Shown here: positions 12,895-24,298 of the stretch, piece after piece
How positions within the stretch are numbered: the first letter of the stretch is position 1
Layout of the letters: each line of letters begins with the position of its first letter
NCBI GenBank assembly: GCA_029961685.1
Contig: JARWKL010000007.1
Span: forward strand, 7,274,708 to 7,338,707
Reading direction: 5' to 3'
DNA: 64,000 bases
Source of the DNA: Aristolochia californica
Lineage: Eukaryota; Streptophyta; Magnoliopsida; Piperales; Aristolochiaceae
Translations under genes and position numbers: made by a program
The notes under the pieces: generated by a model
What the model was told of the DNA's origin: nothing
The model's database searches: none
The model's input: the letters and a program-made list of their open reading frames with translations, nothing else

Positions 12895-13619
12895 TAGGGG
12901 TGGCACCAAGCCAAACTAGCTCGCAAATTGTTCGAGCTCATCTTGAAAAAAACTTTGGCTCAGTTCAGTTTTTAGTTGAACTCGGTTCGAGTTCAAACTT
13001 GAAATAAGGTTTATTAAGTATAACAAGCAAACTCGAGATTTTCCAACCTCGACTTGTTAGCTCATGAACCAATGTGTTAACATAATTTTTTATTTTATTT
13101 TATGAAAATACCATTTACTCTAATTGCTCTTGTCAATTCCCTCTTTAGTTAGTTGATAGTTGCTCTTATTTACCTCAAGCCTCAAAGATGATAGATTGTT
13201 GAACCCTTTTGGCTCTCTCAACATCTAATCTTGTTGTTTGTCAATGGAATAAACACTACTAATGAAGATGTTTGCTCTTTCTTTTAGGTCTATTAAACTG
13301 GTCAATATATATTAGGATGCTCCATTGTAAATTCTTGGATTCCTCTATGACACCTTGCAGTTCAATGGTACCAAGGTCATCATAATATTATTTTAATTTA
13401 TTTTTTATACTTTTTATTTTTATTTTTGAAGTTTTAAGTGTAGGTTGGAGCCCGAACCCGGCTCGAGCCCGTGCTCAAACTCTGTTAAAATTTTTGGGCT
13501 CGAGTTCAATTCCAATTTTAGGCTCGAGGCTGAGCTCAAACTCAAGTTCAAAGTATTCAAATCAAGCTAAACTCAAACATATGCAGGTTCAAGATTGGGT
13601 TAGCTTGATGCCACTCCTA
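12895..13619. mobile_element. Non-autonomous hAT element (MITE-like), about 725 bp
   Basis: It starts TAGGGGTGGCA and ends TGCCACTCCTA, an imperfect terminal inverted repeat of the same type as the larger hAT at 18.3 kb. Subterminal GGCTCGAG/GAGCTC-rich motifs (13450-13540 and 12920-13020) match those of the larger element. Flanks TGTTCAAC on the left and TTCAACAA on the right share TTCAAC, but I cannot frame a perfect 8-bp target duplication. There is no transposase reading frame. Confidence 0.65.
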
Positions 13620-13997
13620 TTCAACAACATAATGGCAAAATATAACAATACAAAAAAAAATTGTTCTGTGAGAAGAGATATGTTAGAGGATTAGGTGGAT
13701 TATAGGAATCGAAAATGTAACAAAAAAAATTAGGATCTGTAACAGTTTCTGTGCTTAAAACTTTTTAAATTTAAAGAGACCCACTATAAATACACCTGCA
13801 ATCGATTTTTCTATATGATTCAAATTATATTGTTCTATATTCATTTTTTAAATTCTTTCAACACCTTGAATAAACAAGACGTAACCACTGCAGATAATAT
13901 ATATAGTAATGCCTGATAATCCTAAGAACTAAGGGTAAGAAGGTTTCTTTTGGGTCCTTGTGGAGTCTAGTTCTAGCTTCTGTCCCGAAGGACTTTG

Positions 13998-14284
13998 GCT
14001 TAGAGGAGATAGAAACGAGCTCCCCGGTCACGGGTCTAATTTTCGTGCTTCCCTGTTCCAGCTTTGTTCCATGGAGATCTCATTTCCTTGTCATTCACCA
14101 ACAAAGAGATTGAATTGGGAAAGAAGAGATAGAAGAGTTTGGCTTAGAGGAGATGAAAAGGACTTCCCAGTCACCAGCCAAAATTTCGCACCTTTCCCCC
14201 TATATTCGTCCGTTCAGCTTTGTTCCAAGCGGATCTCGTTAACCAGAAAAGAGATTGAACTGGGAAAGAAAAGATGGAAGAGTT
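13998..14284 (+). repeat. 143-bp tandem duplication, two diverged copies
   Basis: Both halves start GGCTTAGAGGAGAT (13998 and 14141) and end near GGGAAAGAA(A)AGAT with GAAGAGT. They are diverged in the middle. An open frame runs through both but has no family resemblance. Confidence 0.8.
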
Positions 14285-14472
14285 AACATTGGCGAATGTT
14301 AGAAAAGTTTCGGTAATTACCAATAATTCAAATGGAGATGGAAGGAAGGAACTGCTACTTCTAAGAAGATATGCATTAACATAGGCGAGGAAGAACATAG
14401 TGGCCTCAAACTTCAGAATTGTGGCCCTTGGTTATTGGTGGTCAGGTAGAGAGAGATGTTGCAGTCCAATCT

Positions 14473-14717
14473 TGTTGAGTATATGGTTCATACATGAGGT
14501 TGGGGGTTTTTTGTATAGGGGTATTTCTGTATTTTTATATAAATATGTATAGAGTTTAGTATAAATACGCAATTGAAATTAGTGTATTTTTCAGCCGACA
14601 CTCCGGTGGACGTAGGCACACTGCCGAACCACTGTAAAATTCCTTTGTCTTCTTCGTTCTTCCCTTCTTCTTCGAACAACAAGTCTCTTTCCTTATCTCT
14701 CACAAACCACTGAAACA
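14473..14717 (-). mobile_element. Solo LTR related to the 49.6-55.1 kb copia family
   Basis: It starts TGTTGAGTATATGG and ends ACCACTGAAACA. It shares segments in order with the reverse complement of the 54.8-kb LTR: GGGGTATTTCTGTATTTTTA, then AGAGTTTAGTATAAATAC, then GTAGGCACACTGCCGAACCA. No internal domain adjoins it. Its flanks do not give a clear 5-bp duplication. Confidence 0.6.
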
Positions 14718-15098
14718 ATATTAGTGAATAACACTACGTAGTGAATGCTGTAATTCCTTCTGCAAACTACTTCCGTCATAGGACGCAGATTTGATTGCCC
14801 TGTCAATAGGAACCGCTCTAAATCTTTTTCATCTTCCTGAAAGATTTTGGGTACAAAATCAGGCATTTTGATCATCAGGCATTTTGATCATCAAAACAAA
14901 AAAAATCAAAACAAAGAGTTTCAGAGACGCTCCCAAATCATTATACTTATTTCCAATCTTAGTCTGATAAGGTTTTAGAGAAGTACAAATGCTTATTTTA
15001 GTATCACACTTAAAAACTTCTTGCTAGCTTCTGCAACATGAAAGACTTATCAACACAAAACATTACAGACCCAAGCGAACATCTGCTTGTTTCTGAGC

Positions 15099-15845
15099 TT
15101 ATTTCATCGGCATATCCTTGTTTATGCCCCCACCACTACCACCTTTTACTCTCAATCTAGTTGGTGCTCTATCATTCGTCCTTAGAAGTATGGTGCACTC
15201 TCCTATACAGAGATGTGTTGAAACCAATGCGTTAAAAGGTTCGAACCTTTTAGGAAAACAACCTCACGGATCTTATACAAGGACTGACCCGGTCAATACA
15301 AACACAAATTCCAACACTCCCCCGCACGGGGAAAACCCATGGACAAACTCACTGGAAAAACCCAGGACAAATTCACCAGAAATACTTGGGACAAAATTCG
15401 GTGGGAGCGGGACTCGAACTCGGGACCAACCTGCTCTGATACCATGTTGAAACATTGTGCTAAAAGGCTCAAACCTTTTAGGAAAACAACCCTACGGATC
15501 TTATACAAGGACTGACCCGATTGATACAAACACAAATTCCAACAAGATGATTCAGATATCAGAACAAAGAAAAGTTCAAAGCGCTTACATAAACGTAACA
15601 GGATATTCATCAGAGGTGTTGATTAGTTGATGAAACATTAACAACGAACTCAAAACGAATATCATCATCAATAGTAAACACTATTGCAATAATTCTGGGT
15701 AGAAGAGCAAACTTTTGAGCTTTGCTAAGAGAGGAGACTCACGCTTGCTGTCAGCCGTAGTGCACGAGACTGGGACCTCGAGCCATGGAGGAGATGAAAG
15801 GCATTGCAGTCCCAAGGCTGATGCTACACTTGAAAGGGCTTCCAT
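15099..15845 (-). pseudogene. PROPEP-like copy B, degenerate, with TRIM in its intron
   Basis: Exon 2 (15099-15202) follows a CTGTATAG acceptor. Downstream it reads RAPTRLRVKGGSGGGINKD, a clear Pep-like GGSGGGIN terminus extended by a few residues. Upstream, ESAP and ILLRTND are in different frames because one base is missing after the SAP codons; the exon is 104 nt. Exon 1 (15743-15845, donor GTGAGTC at 15742) begins MEALSSVAS, similar to copy C's MEAYSNTAA, but has lost the CLGF-coding block. A 329-bp TRIM sits in the intron. I infer a broken gene that still shows the exon plan of the family. Confidence 0.65.
15216..15544 (-). mobile_element. TRIM retrotransposon with target duplication AGATG
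   Basis: The LTRs are 15216-15316 and 15445-15544, both TGTTGAAA...CCAACA and about 100 bp. On the minus strand the left internal edge is a primer-binding site, TGGTATCAGAGCA (rc of 15432-15444), complementary to initiator tRNA-Met. The other edge is the polypurine-like CCCCGTGCGGGGGAG. Perfect AGATG duplications lie at 15211-15215 and 15545-15549. The internal region of 128 bp encodes nothing. Confidence 0.92.
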
Positions 15846-16100
15846 TGCCAGAGAAGCTGCTCTCTAGAACTTACTGAACACTGATGCCTGGCTTGCTGCT
15901 GCTTCTCAAGAACTTCTCCGGCCGTGCCTATGCAATATGGTTTTTCGTAGAACTGCTGCATTTGAAAGGTGTTCGTAGTTGGCTCTAGAAAATTGCTAAA
16001 CTGATGTTCTAAAAATCCATCTGTTGAAGTGATTGGGTCTGATATAAAATATTACGTGGAAAAAAGATTTCCTAACTCAACTAGTTAATTTGGGGCCTTT

Positions 16101-16928
16101 TGTTATGAAAAAACGATGATGATAAAGTGAAATATAAACACGCACGACGCAGATTTTACGTGGGTTCCGCAAATTGCCTATGTCCACGGGAGCTGTAGAG
16201 GATTTTATTAAATCAATTGAGGAATCACAATACAATGGGGACAAATTCAAACTTTTGTGACGAATCTCTGTTCAACGCTGTTCTCTGCTCTGGCAAAGGC
16301 GTCGCACAGACAACACCTTCACTTCCGGCAAAGGCGTCGAGCAGTAGTGCTCACGACGCCGAGTCCCGAGCCTCCACAACTCTCTCTTCTTCGGCAACAG
16401 CGTCGGCGACAACACCAACAACGACGACACCTCCTCTCTTCCGGCGAAGTCCCGAGAGGCTCTCGGTTTCTCTCACGACACTGAGACCAGAGCTTTCACA
16501 ACTGTCTCTTCTCTGACAACAACGTTGGTGGCAACACCCCCTCTTCTGGCAACGGCGTCGCCTCAGAGCACTCTCTCTTCTGGCAATGGCGTCGCCTGTG
16601 AGTCTCCCTTCATCCGGTCCCGAGAATCTCACCCCAAAAAAACCATATTTCTCTGTTCCAAAACCCTGTTTATGTAAGTCTCTATAAGTGCCGAAGAAGT
16701 TCCCTTGCTGAGAGACTCTGTTCGCACAACGTTTCTGTTTTGGCAACAAATCGAAGTCATTCGGAAGAGAGTCTCTGTAAATCCCAAAAACACGCTTTTT
16801 CGCTCTTTGTATCTCCTGATTTAAGTTCCCATATTTCAGGGAAACATAGAGAAGAAAGAGGTTGGAAATGGCTTCCATGCCCCTTGGGCCCACCTCTCTG
16901 ACGGTGGACCAGGCTCCACCACTCAACA
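16101..16928 (-). repeat. Left LTR of copia element 1
   Basis: 828 bp, TGTTATG...CTCAACA. It is GC-richer than its surroundings and built of degenerate CTCTCTTC-GGCAACGGCGTCG repeats, which account for its length difference from the right LTR. Confidence 0.9.
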
Positions 16929-17402
16929 ATTCTCCCACTTGGAGACTGGTACACCAACTGCATTGCCCTCTTCCTCAAACATGATATCCTCCACCTCTAC
17001 AACTCACTGCCCCTGTCTTCATGCTAGAAGACCAACTGAAGTGGGGCACAACTTCAATTTCTCAAGTGTAACACCCTTTGTCAACATGTCAGCAGGTTTC
17101 TTCCCTTGTGGAAGTTTTGTCAACTCCCATGTCTGATTCCCTAACAAGGAATCCATCTCATCCTACATGGCCAACTCCCACTTGCTAGAATATTCATCTT
17201 GCAAGGTTTCTTCGTAACTCTACGGTTCTCCACCATCTGTCAACAAAATATAATTCAAAGTAGGTGAGAAAAGTTGTGGAGGACGAATAGTCTTTACTGA
17301 CCTGCGAACTGCAGCTGCAGGAGTGGACGGCTTTGGATATGATTGCGGAATAATAGGAATGGGTGCACTGGACCCACTCTCCCTGTCACTCGCATCTCTG
17401 CA

Positions 17403-18320
17403 CTACCCTGTGGACTCTGGTAGGTCATCCAATCGGATAAAGTCAGACTCCTGAGGAGCTGCTTCAACAACTATATTGGATTTGTCCTTGTACACAATCT
17501 TCTCATTGAATATCACATTCCTGCTTCTTATAATCTTCTGACCCTGATCATCCCAGAAACGATAGCCCAATGCCTCGTCTCCATAGCCAATGAAATAACA
17601 TTTATTTGACTTAGCCTCAAGCTGACTATGAGCATCACAATCAACAAGAACATAAGAAAGACAACCAAAAAGTTCAAGGTGAGAAAATTTGGCCTCTTTC
17701 CCATTAAAGGCCTCTTCAGGCAATCCACAATCCAATGGAGCTGATGACCCTCTATTTATCAAGTAGACTGCAATACTGACTACATCTGCCCAAAAAGTAG
17801 GTGGTAATCCAACGTGCAGCCTCATGCTTCTAGCACGCTCATTTATGGTTCTATTCATACGCTCAACAACTCCATTTTGTTGTGGTGTCCCAGGAATGGT
17901 CTTCTCCATTCTGATACCCTGAGCTGCACAGTATTCTTTGAACCCGCCATCAATGTACTCACCACCATTATCAGACCTTAAACATTTCGGTTTCAAGCCT
18001 GTTTCTGTCGCAACCATGACCTTCTAAATTTTGAACACATTAAATACATCAGATTTATGATTCAAAAAATAAACCCATAACTTCCTACTATAATCATCAA
18101 TGAACGTGACATAGTAACGAGAACCTCCAAGGGATGCCACTGGGGAAGGTCCCCACACATCTGTGTGCACAAGGTCCAGTTTTTCTTTCTTCAATGTTCA
18201 GCCACCTTTAAAAAAACTGAATTTCTTCTGTTTCCCTACAATGCAACTCTCACACATACTGAGATCAACTGATTACAGCTATGGTAGCTTGCCTCTGGAC
18301 AACAATTCTTTCATGCCCTT
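17403..18320 (-). pseudogene. Copia element 1 integrase, broken
   Basis: The minus strand shows a core containing CLRSDNGGEYIDGGFKEYC and TPQQNGVVERMNRTINERAR, then the FGCLSYV and CYFIGYG motifs of copia integrase. Just upstream the frame continues ([20 protein letters not shown]) but meets an in-frame TAG near 18025. The part N-terminal to that is cut by the hAT insertion at 18325. The frame ends at 17403 without continuing to reverse transcriptase. Confidence 0.85.
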
Positions 18321-18519
18321 CTGACTAGGGGTGGCATCGAGCTGAGCCAAGCTTGATTTAAATTTTTTGAACCGAGCTTCGAGCCGAGCCTTGTCTCGAG
18401 CCTAAAATTGTTATCGAACTCGAGCTCAAAATTTTTAGCCGAGGTCAAGCCTCAACATACATTTAAAATTTTCAAAAAATATATATCAAATAAATTGTAT
18501 ATAAAATTATGCATATATT

Positions 18520-18720
18520 TTACATAAAATTGGGCATGACCTCTACATAAAATTAGGCATAACCTATATATATAATACATGTATAAGATTGGGCATAACC
18601 TCTTCTTAAAATTCAGCATAATCTATGTATATAATACCTGTAAAAAATTCGGCATGACCTCTACTTAAAATTGAGCATAATCAATATACATAATACCTGC
18701 ATAAACACCATAAAAACTCC
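18520..18720 (+). repeat. Degenerate tandem repeat inside the hAT left arm
   Basis: Units of about 55-65 bp repeat the theme AAAATTGGGCATGACCTCTA followed by TATATATAATACCTG, four times with drift. Shorter ACTCCATAAAATTGT units follow to about 18830. Confidence 0.75.
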
Positions 18721-19225
18721 ATAAAATTGTCTATACATTCCATAAATACTCCATGAAATTGTTTATACACTCCATAAAATAGTCTAAACACTCCATACAC
18801 CGCATAATATTATAAATAAACTCCATACAATAATCAAACAAAATTAAATAAAATATCACTATCAATTTACAATCACCCAAATAAAAACTATAAATCCATT
18901 ATAAATTTACAAACTATAATTTTTTATCTTCATGCTAGAAAATAATATAAGTCCCTGCATGAGCAAAATCTCCACCTATGACAAAAACAAAAAAATAAAA
19001 TTAGTTATTGTCAGATAAAAAAAATACTCTTCCTCTACTAGTTACTTAATGTTGTTAAAAATATTAAAATTACCATGATGAAAGAAATATGAAAAATCAT
19101 GTAGCTGGTAGCATTAACTCTACACTCTTCTTCTCAGGCTGTAATCACAAAACAAAATTTTAATAAATAAAACTAAAAAATATACTAAAAAATATCATAA
19201 TAAATAATTAATCAAAGAAATTCAC

Positions 19226-19337
19226 CTTTTGTTTTTTCTTTACACCGTAAAGAACCCAATCACTGCCACAAATCAAAGCTTGAACTGTATTTGGTGGCAA
19301 GGAAGAACGATATGAGTCTATTACTCTACCACCATCA
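19226..19337 (-). pseudogene. hAT transposase C-terminal (dimerisation domain) exon remnant
   Basis: On the minus strand this reads DGGRVIDSYRSSLPPNTVQA, then LICGSDWV, matching the conserved end of the hATC dimerisation region of plant Ac-like (RICESLEEPER-type) transposases. It is bounded by splice-like signals (ATATCAG before, GTGAAT after). No other transposase piece was recognised in the element. Confidence 0.65.
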
Positions 19338-22039
19338 CTGATATTTTATATGATTATTATAGTAACCAATTTGAATCCCATAACAATCAACACATTACAG
19401 TAGAACAACTCCGCTATAAACTTTAACTTAATAGCCTAAGTATAATGTAATGACAGTGAACAAAAACAGAAAAAAAAAGGTGGTGAACGAAAGTTATCTG
19501 TTCTTTCAAGAACCATCAATAGCACTGGAGGGTAAGCAGACTAAAATGGTTTTTCATTTTAGTCATGTACACTTCAGCCTAATATCGGGAACAATAAAGT
19601 AAAATCATGCCCTACCGATAGAAAATATAAAATATCCCATTTGAGTTTCTAATATTTGGATCTTTCACTAGCCAATCTCGGTTTAACATGAAAAGGTGGG
19701 AATGCTAATTAGCACTTCAAACATACTAATTATAAATGATTTCACCATGTGCTATAAACATTATGAAATCTAATCATCTCTTAGGAGCACAAGATATCTT
19801 TCACTCATTTCAGGTAGCTAGCAAGAACTTTAAAATACACAGTACCACGACTAATAAATTCAACAACACAACCTGAAGCTGGTTCTCTCACAAATTAAGC
19901 ACAGGTTTCTTAAGAATTTCTTCCTAGCTAAGACATGACCAGAGAAACCCTAAATAGATCCAAGGAAACATACTAGACAATCAGTAGCAATTTAGGTCTA
20001 CTACAAGCATCAGTAAATGAGCAAACCCCACTAAAGTGGTTCATAAACATCCAAATAACTTCTTTATTCCAAGAACTGCAACCTAATGCCTGAGAAGAAT
20101 CCCTGCACCACCCACCATCCTCACAGTATAGACTGGTCCTCTGAATTAATGGTAATTTAGTTCATTATATCGCTTCCTTAAAAAAATGCAAGAGCTCAAT
20201 GTTAAACACAAAGAGTTTCCATCTGACCCACAAACCAACAACTTTTCCTGCACCTTCAACCACAGTATGAAACTTTTCAATGCTCAGAGATTATAGGCAA
20301 TCATGAATGCCCGCTTGCTTACATATTAAACTAGAAAAATATCAAAAGAAATTGTTGTGTACTAAGGCAGAGTAATGATGTACAAAGAATCAGTATAAAG
20401 TAATAGTAGCATATTTCAATTCACAATAATATAATGATGACCTTTGTTCTTTAGGCAGATACAAGTAAAAAGCAATACCTAGGATAATAATCTAGATTCA
20501 GTATCACTTTCTGTGCCCGTGGATAGTTTATCTGTTGTTTCTCCTTGCTTAGTTTTCATTTGAATTCCAGAACTCCAACTCAACTATTGCTTATTTCCCT
20601 AGATACATGCTAGTAAAGCGAAAGGAACAAAAATGGTTTTTAAAATATTATAATGACTTTTAGAAACACTTGGACTATAACAGTTTTATCCAACAATCTG
20701 ATGATAAGAAAATAATACCTTCAAATTATGCTTTTCATGTGAAAACCAATACACAAATAGGAAATTTATATTTCCTCTAACAGACGGTGAATGAAGAGAA
20801 GATAGATAAATCAAGAGACATGACCAGCCACCAAATACATTACACTAAAAGTGTATGAAACTGTGTAAGCCAACAAACGACATTAAAAGCATAACGGATA
20901 AATAAATCATAACAGAAATACATGTGACCTCTTAAACTCAAAGCATTTTTCCTTCTCTCATTTCCTTTCACCTGTCCATCTCTTATCTCCTCTGTGATTC
21001 TTATGTTTTAATTCCGTACATGTTAACAACATCAAGGAAAGTTTTGATGTACTGAGACTTACAATGAATATCTTATCACACACCAAGACCTGACATTGAA
21101 CAGAAAACTTTTTAAATTATTTTATGTGGAATAACTAATGAAATTCCATTTGTTCGAAATTTTAAGTTGGTTTGAACATCTTACAAAACCATAACAGTCC
21201 AACATCCATTTCTTATGCAGCAGACAATTTTCTTATATTCCTGTCTAATTATGTACTATAGAACAAATATAAACCTTTTACAAATCTAAGACACAGGACT
21301 GGACTGAAACCAAAAAAATCCCTAAACCATGACAATATATCAAACAATCAACAAAATATGTTATCAACACTGAAAATCATGAAATAAAATTCATACCGAC
21401 AGTTTCTTCCAAGGATTTCTTTTCGAGTGTATTTTGTAAGTTCAAGAAAACTGTCAGTTGAAAATATATGCAAAAAAAAATAAAAATAGATCGTTATCTT
21501 TGCTTAGGCATAACTGCATTCTAATACAGAACATTTCACTTACAGAAACAGAGTGTTCGCCGTTCGGATATCCAAATTTTTTTTCCAAGAATGAAGGAGC
21601 ACTGATGAAACGAAGCGAGGGATTTGAATATTAAATAAAAAAATAGAAGATTAAATAAAAATCTTACCTCCTTCCGTTGGACCGTCGCTTTCGTCTCGTC
21701 GGTGAGGAAGAACTTTGGATGAAGAAATCGAAGAGGAAGAAGAAAAAGAAATCGCAGAGGAAGAAGAAAAAGAAATCGCAGAGGAAGAAATTGAGGAATC
21801 GAAGAGGGAGAGGGAGAACGAGGGATTTGAAGACAAAATCTCCCATTTCCCCTGAATACTTGCCGACGGACAACGATTTCCGGGAGAAATCATGCTGAAA
21901 TGGCATGGAAATGGTAGAGAGAAGTATGGGTTTCGCAGGTGGCAAGACAAAATGGAAGAGAGGTTTCCCGAAAATTTTCCAAATCCCCTGATCCCCGAAT
22001 CGTTCGTTAAATTAACGAGTCGGCTCGCAAGCCGGCGAG

Positions 22040-22150
22040 TCGAACCTGGCTTTGCTCGAGCTCGGCTCGTTAATCTAAGCGAGCCCATTTCTAAGCTCGA
22101 GCTCGGCTCGTTAATCTAAACGAGCCCATTTCTAAGCTCGAGCTTGAAAT
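22040..22150 (+). repeat. 43-bp tandem repeat in the hAT right subterminal region
   Basis: Two near-identical units contain CTCGAGCTCGGCTCGTTAAT followed by CTAAACGAGCCCATTTCTAAG. GAGCTCGGCTCG motifs also occur at the opposite end, as expected for subterminal transposase-binding repeats. Confidence 0.75.
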
Positions 22151-22363
22151 ATAACGAATCGAACCGAGCTGAACTCGAGCGGCTCGCGAGCCGGCTCGGT
22201 TAGAAGCCACCCCTACTTCTGACTCATATGGCCAAACCTGCAATGACAAATCTGCTATGCTTTCTGCAATGGTAGTAACAATAGTGTTCTTCAAACCGGT
22301 AGTCAAATAGAGAGTACCAGTTTTCTTACCCCGAACCAGTACCAATCCCCATTTGGTGACCTT

Positions 22364-23479
22364 TTAGGTGCTATCTGAGAACACCACTGAATGACCACAA
22401 TCATCAAGCTGTCCAACCGAAATGAGGTTCTTCTTCAACTTAGGAATGTGCCTGACCTTTTGCAAGGTCCATTTGTTATTGTTATGGAGTGCAATGTCAA
22501 TATCTCCCATCCCCACCACGTTCAAAACCTCTCCATCAGCCAGATACACCTTCCCAAAATCACCTGCAACATAGTTTTGCATTATCTCCTGAAGGTAAGA
22601 TGTATGGAAGGAAGCCCCTGAATCCAGTATCCAGTCATCAACTGGATTATGAACTGCAAGCAATAGTGCATCCTGTACTTCTTCAGTTACTACATTAACA
22701 CTATCATTCTCAATCTTCTTAGGGTTTCTGCAGTTCTTCTTTATGTGACTAGCTTTGCCACAATTCCAGCAAGTTGCCTGCTGACCAGGTCTTGACTTGC
22801 TCTTGCCCCTATTGTTTGATTTTGATCTGCCTCTGTTTGAGTTCCTATCAAGTGATCTCCCTCGAGAATCAATATTCAATGCTGAATTCGAACATGAGGT
22901 CTTGCCTGTATCCCTCTTACGCACCTTCTCAGCCAAAATCAAATCACGAATATCATCATAATTCAATTTTGATTTACCGCCAGAATTACTGACAACCATT
23001 CTCATGGCTTCCCAACTATTTGGCAATGAAGCCAATAGTATCAATGCACGTATCTCATCATCAAATTTAATTTCAACAGATGACAATTGATTTGTGATAG
23101 TATTAAAATCATTCAGATGTTGTGCAACAGGCGTACCATCTGCCATCTTCAAATTGAATAATTTTTTCATCAAATAAACCATATTATTCGTTGAAGGCTT
23201 TTCGTACATACCTAACAAAGCTTCCATGAGATCCGCAGTCGTCTTCACCTTGTTGACATTGTATGCAACGGATCTCAACAGGGTTAGTTGAATAATCCCC
23301 AAAACCTGTAGATCCAATAGATTTCAATCAGCCTCCTCCAATTTTTCCTGTTTCTTCCCCAACAGTGGAAGATGGAGTTTCTTCCCATAGAGGTAGTCCT
23401 CTATTTACATCCTCCAGTATCCAAAGTCCGTGCCATCGAACTTCTCGATCCCCGATACCATCACTTCGTCTCCAGCCAT
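22364..23479 (-). pseudogene. Copia element 1 gag-protease, broken
   Basis: The start MAGDEVM lies at 23479, and an in-frame TAA replaces a coding codon shortly after (WRM-stop-IED). A long open stretch from 23317 to 22364 then includes a UBN2-type gag, a basic region and the zinc knuckle CWNCGKASHIKKNC. The protease active-site motif DDWILDSGASFHTS and the downstream LISVGQL block follow. The frame is lost near the hAT insertion. Confidence 0.85.
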
Positions 23480-23514
23480 CGTTTTCCCTCAGATCCGAAC
23501 CTTAGCTCTGATAT

Positions 23515-24293
23515 TGTTATGAAAAAATAACGATGATAAAGTGAAATATAAACACGCACGATGCAGATTTTACGTGGTTCGACAAATTACCTACGTCCAC
23601 GGGAGCTACAGAGGATTTTATTAAATTAATTGAGGAATCACAATATAATGGGGAAAAATTCAACTCTTGCGACGAATCTCTGTTTGACGTTGTTCTCTGC
23701 TCCGGCAAAGGCTTCGCACAGACAACACCTTCACTTCTGGCAAAGGCGTCGAGCGGCAGTGCTCACATCGCCGAGTCCTGAGCCTCCACGAGTCTCTCTT
23801 ATCTGACAACAACACTGACAATGGCGACGCCTCCTCTCTTCCGGCGAAGTCCCGAGAGGCTCTTGGTTTCTCTCACGGCGCCGAGGCCAGAGCTTTCACA
23901 ACTCTCTCTTCTTCGACAACAGCGTCGACGGCATCACCCCTCTTCCGGCGACGGCGTCGCCTGTGAGTCTCCCTTCATCCGGTCCCAAGAATCTCACCCG
24001 AAAAAAACCATATTTCTCTGCTCCGAAACCCTGTTTATGTAAGTCTTTGTAAGTGCCGAAGAAGTTCCCCTGCCGAGAGACTCTGTTCCCACAACATCTC
24101 TGTTTCGGCAATAGAGTCGAAGTCATCCAAAAGTGAGTCTCTGCAAATCCGAAAACACTCTTTTTCACTCTTTGTATCTCCCGATTTAAGTTCCCCTGTT
24201 TCAGGGAAACACGAAGAAGAAAGAGGGTGGAAATGGCTTCCATGCCCCTTGGGCCCACCTCTCTGACGGTGGACCAAGCTCCACCACTCAACA
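23515..24293 (-). repeat. Right LTR of copia element 1
   Basis: 779 bp, aligned over its whole length with the 16.1-kb copy. Visible substitutions plus indels indicate an old insertion. Confidence 0.9.
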
Positions 24294-24298
24294 CCTTT

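Larger units (their letters stand above)
18326..22215 (-). mobile_element. hAT-family DNA transposon nested in copia element 1
   Basis: It has perfect 10-bp terminal inverted repeats, TAGGGGTGGC and GCCACCCCTA. The 8-bp target duplication CTTCTGAC is perfect at 18318-18325 and 22216-22223. Subterminal regions are rich in GAGCTCGGCTCG motifs. One exon-sized piece of the transposase C-terminus remains at 19226-19337. The rest shows no open transposase frame, so it is probably a decayed autonomous element. The copia sequence on either side resumes pol, placing this insertion after the copia. Confidence 0.93.
16101..24293 (-). mobile_element. Ty1/copia element 1, complete ends, TSD CCTTT
   Basis: The LTRs are 16101-16928 (828 bp) and 23515-24293 (779 bp), starting TGTTATGAAAAAA and ending CTCAACA. 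Perfect CCTTT duplications are at 16096-16100 and 24294-24298. The primer-binding site next to the right LTR reads ATATCAGAGC on the minus strand. Order on the minus strand is gag, protease, pre-integrase, a hAT insertion, then integrase. Only about 470 bp separates the integrase end (17403) from the 3' LTR, so reverse transcriptase and RNase H are missing. The left LTR carries an extra ~45-bp internal duplication (GGCAACGGCGTCGCC units). Several stops make it defective. Confidence 0.93.

Noticed and set aside
14693..14875. 60-aa minus-strand frame MIKMPDFVPKIF..., possibly an extra PROPEP B exon because CTTTCAG precedes it
   Set aside because: The equivalent sequence at 28.0 kb does not keep the frame, so it is more likely duplicated 3' flank than coding sequence.
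21677..21898. Lys/Arg-rich frame in the hAT right arm
   Set aside because: It comes from a GAAGAGGAAGAAGAAAAAGAA repeat; low complexity and no family resemblance.
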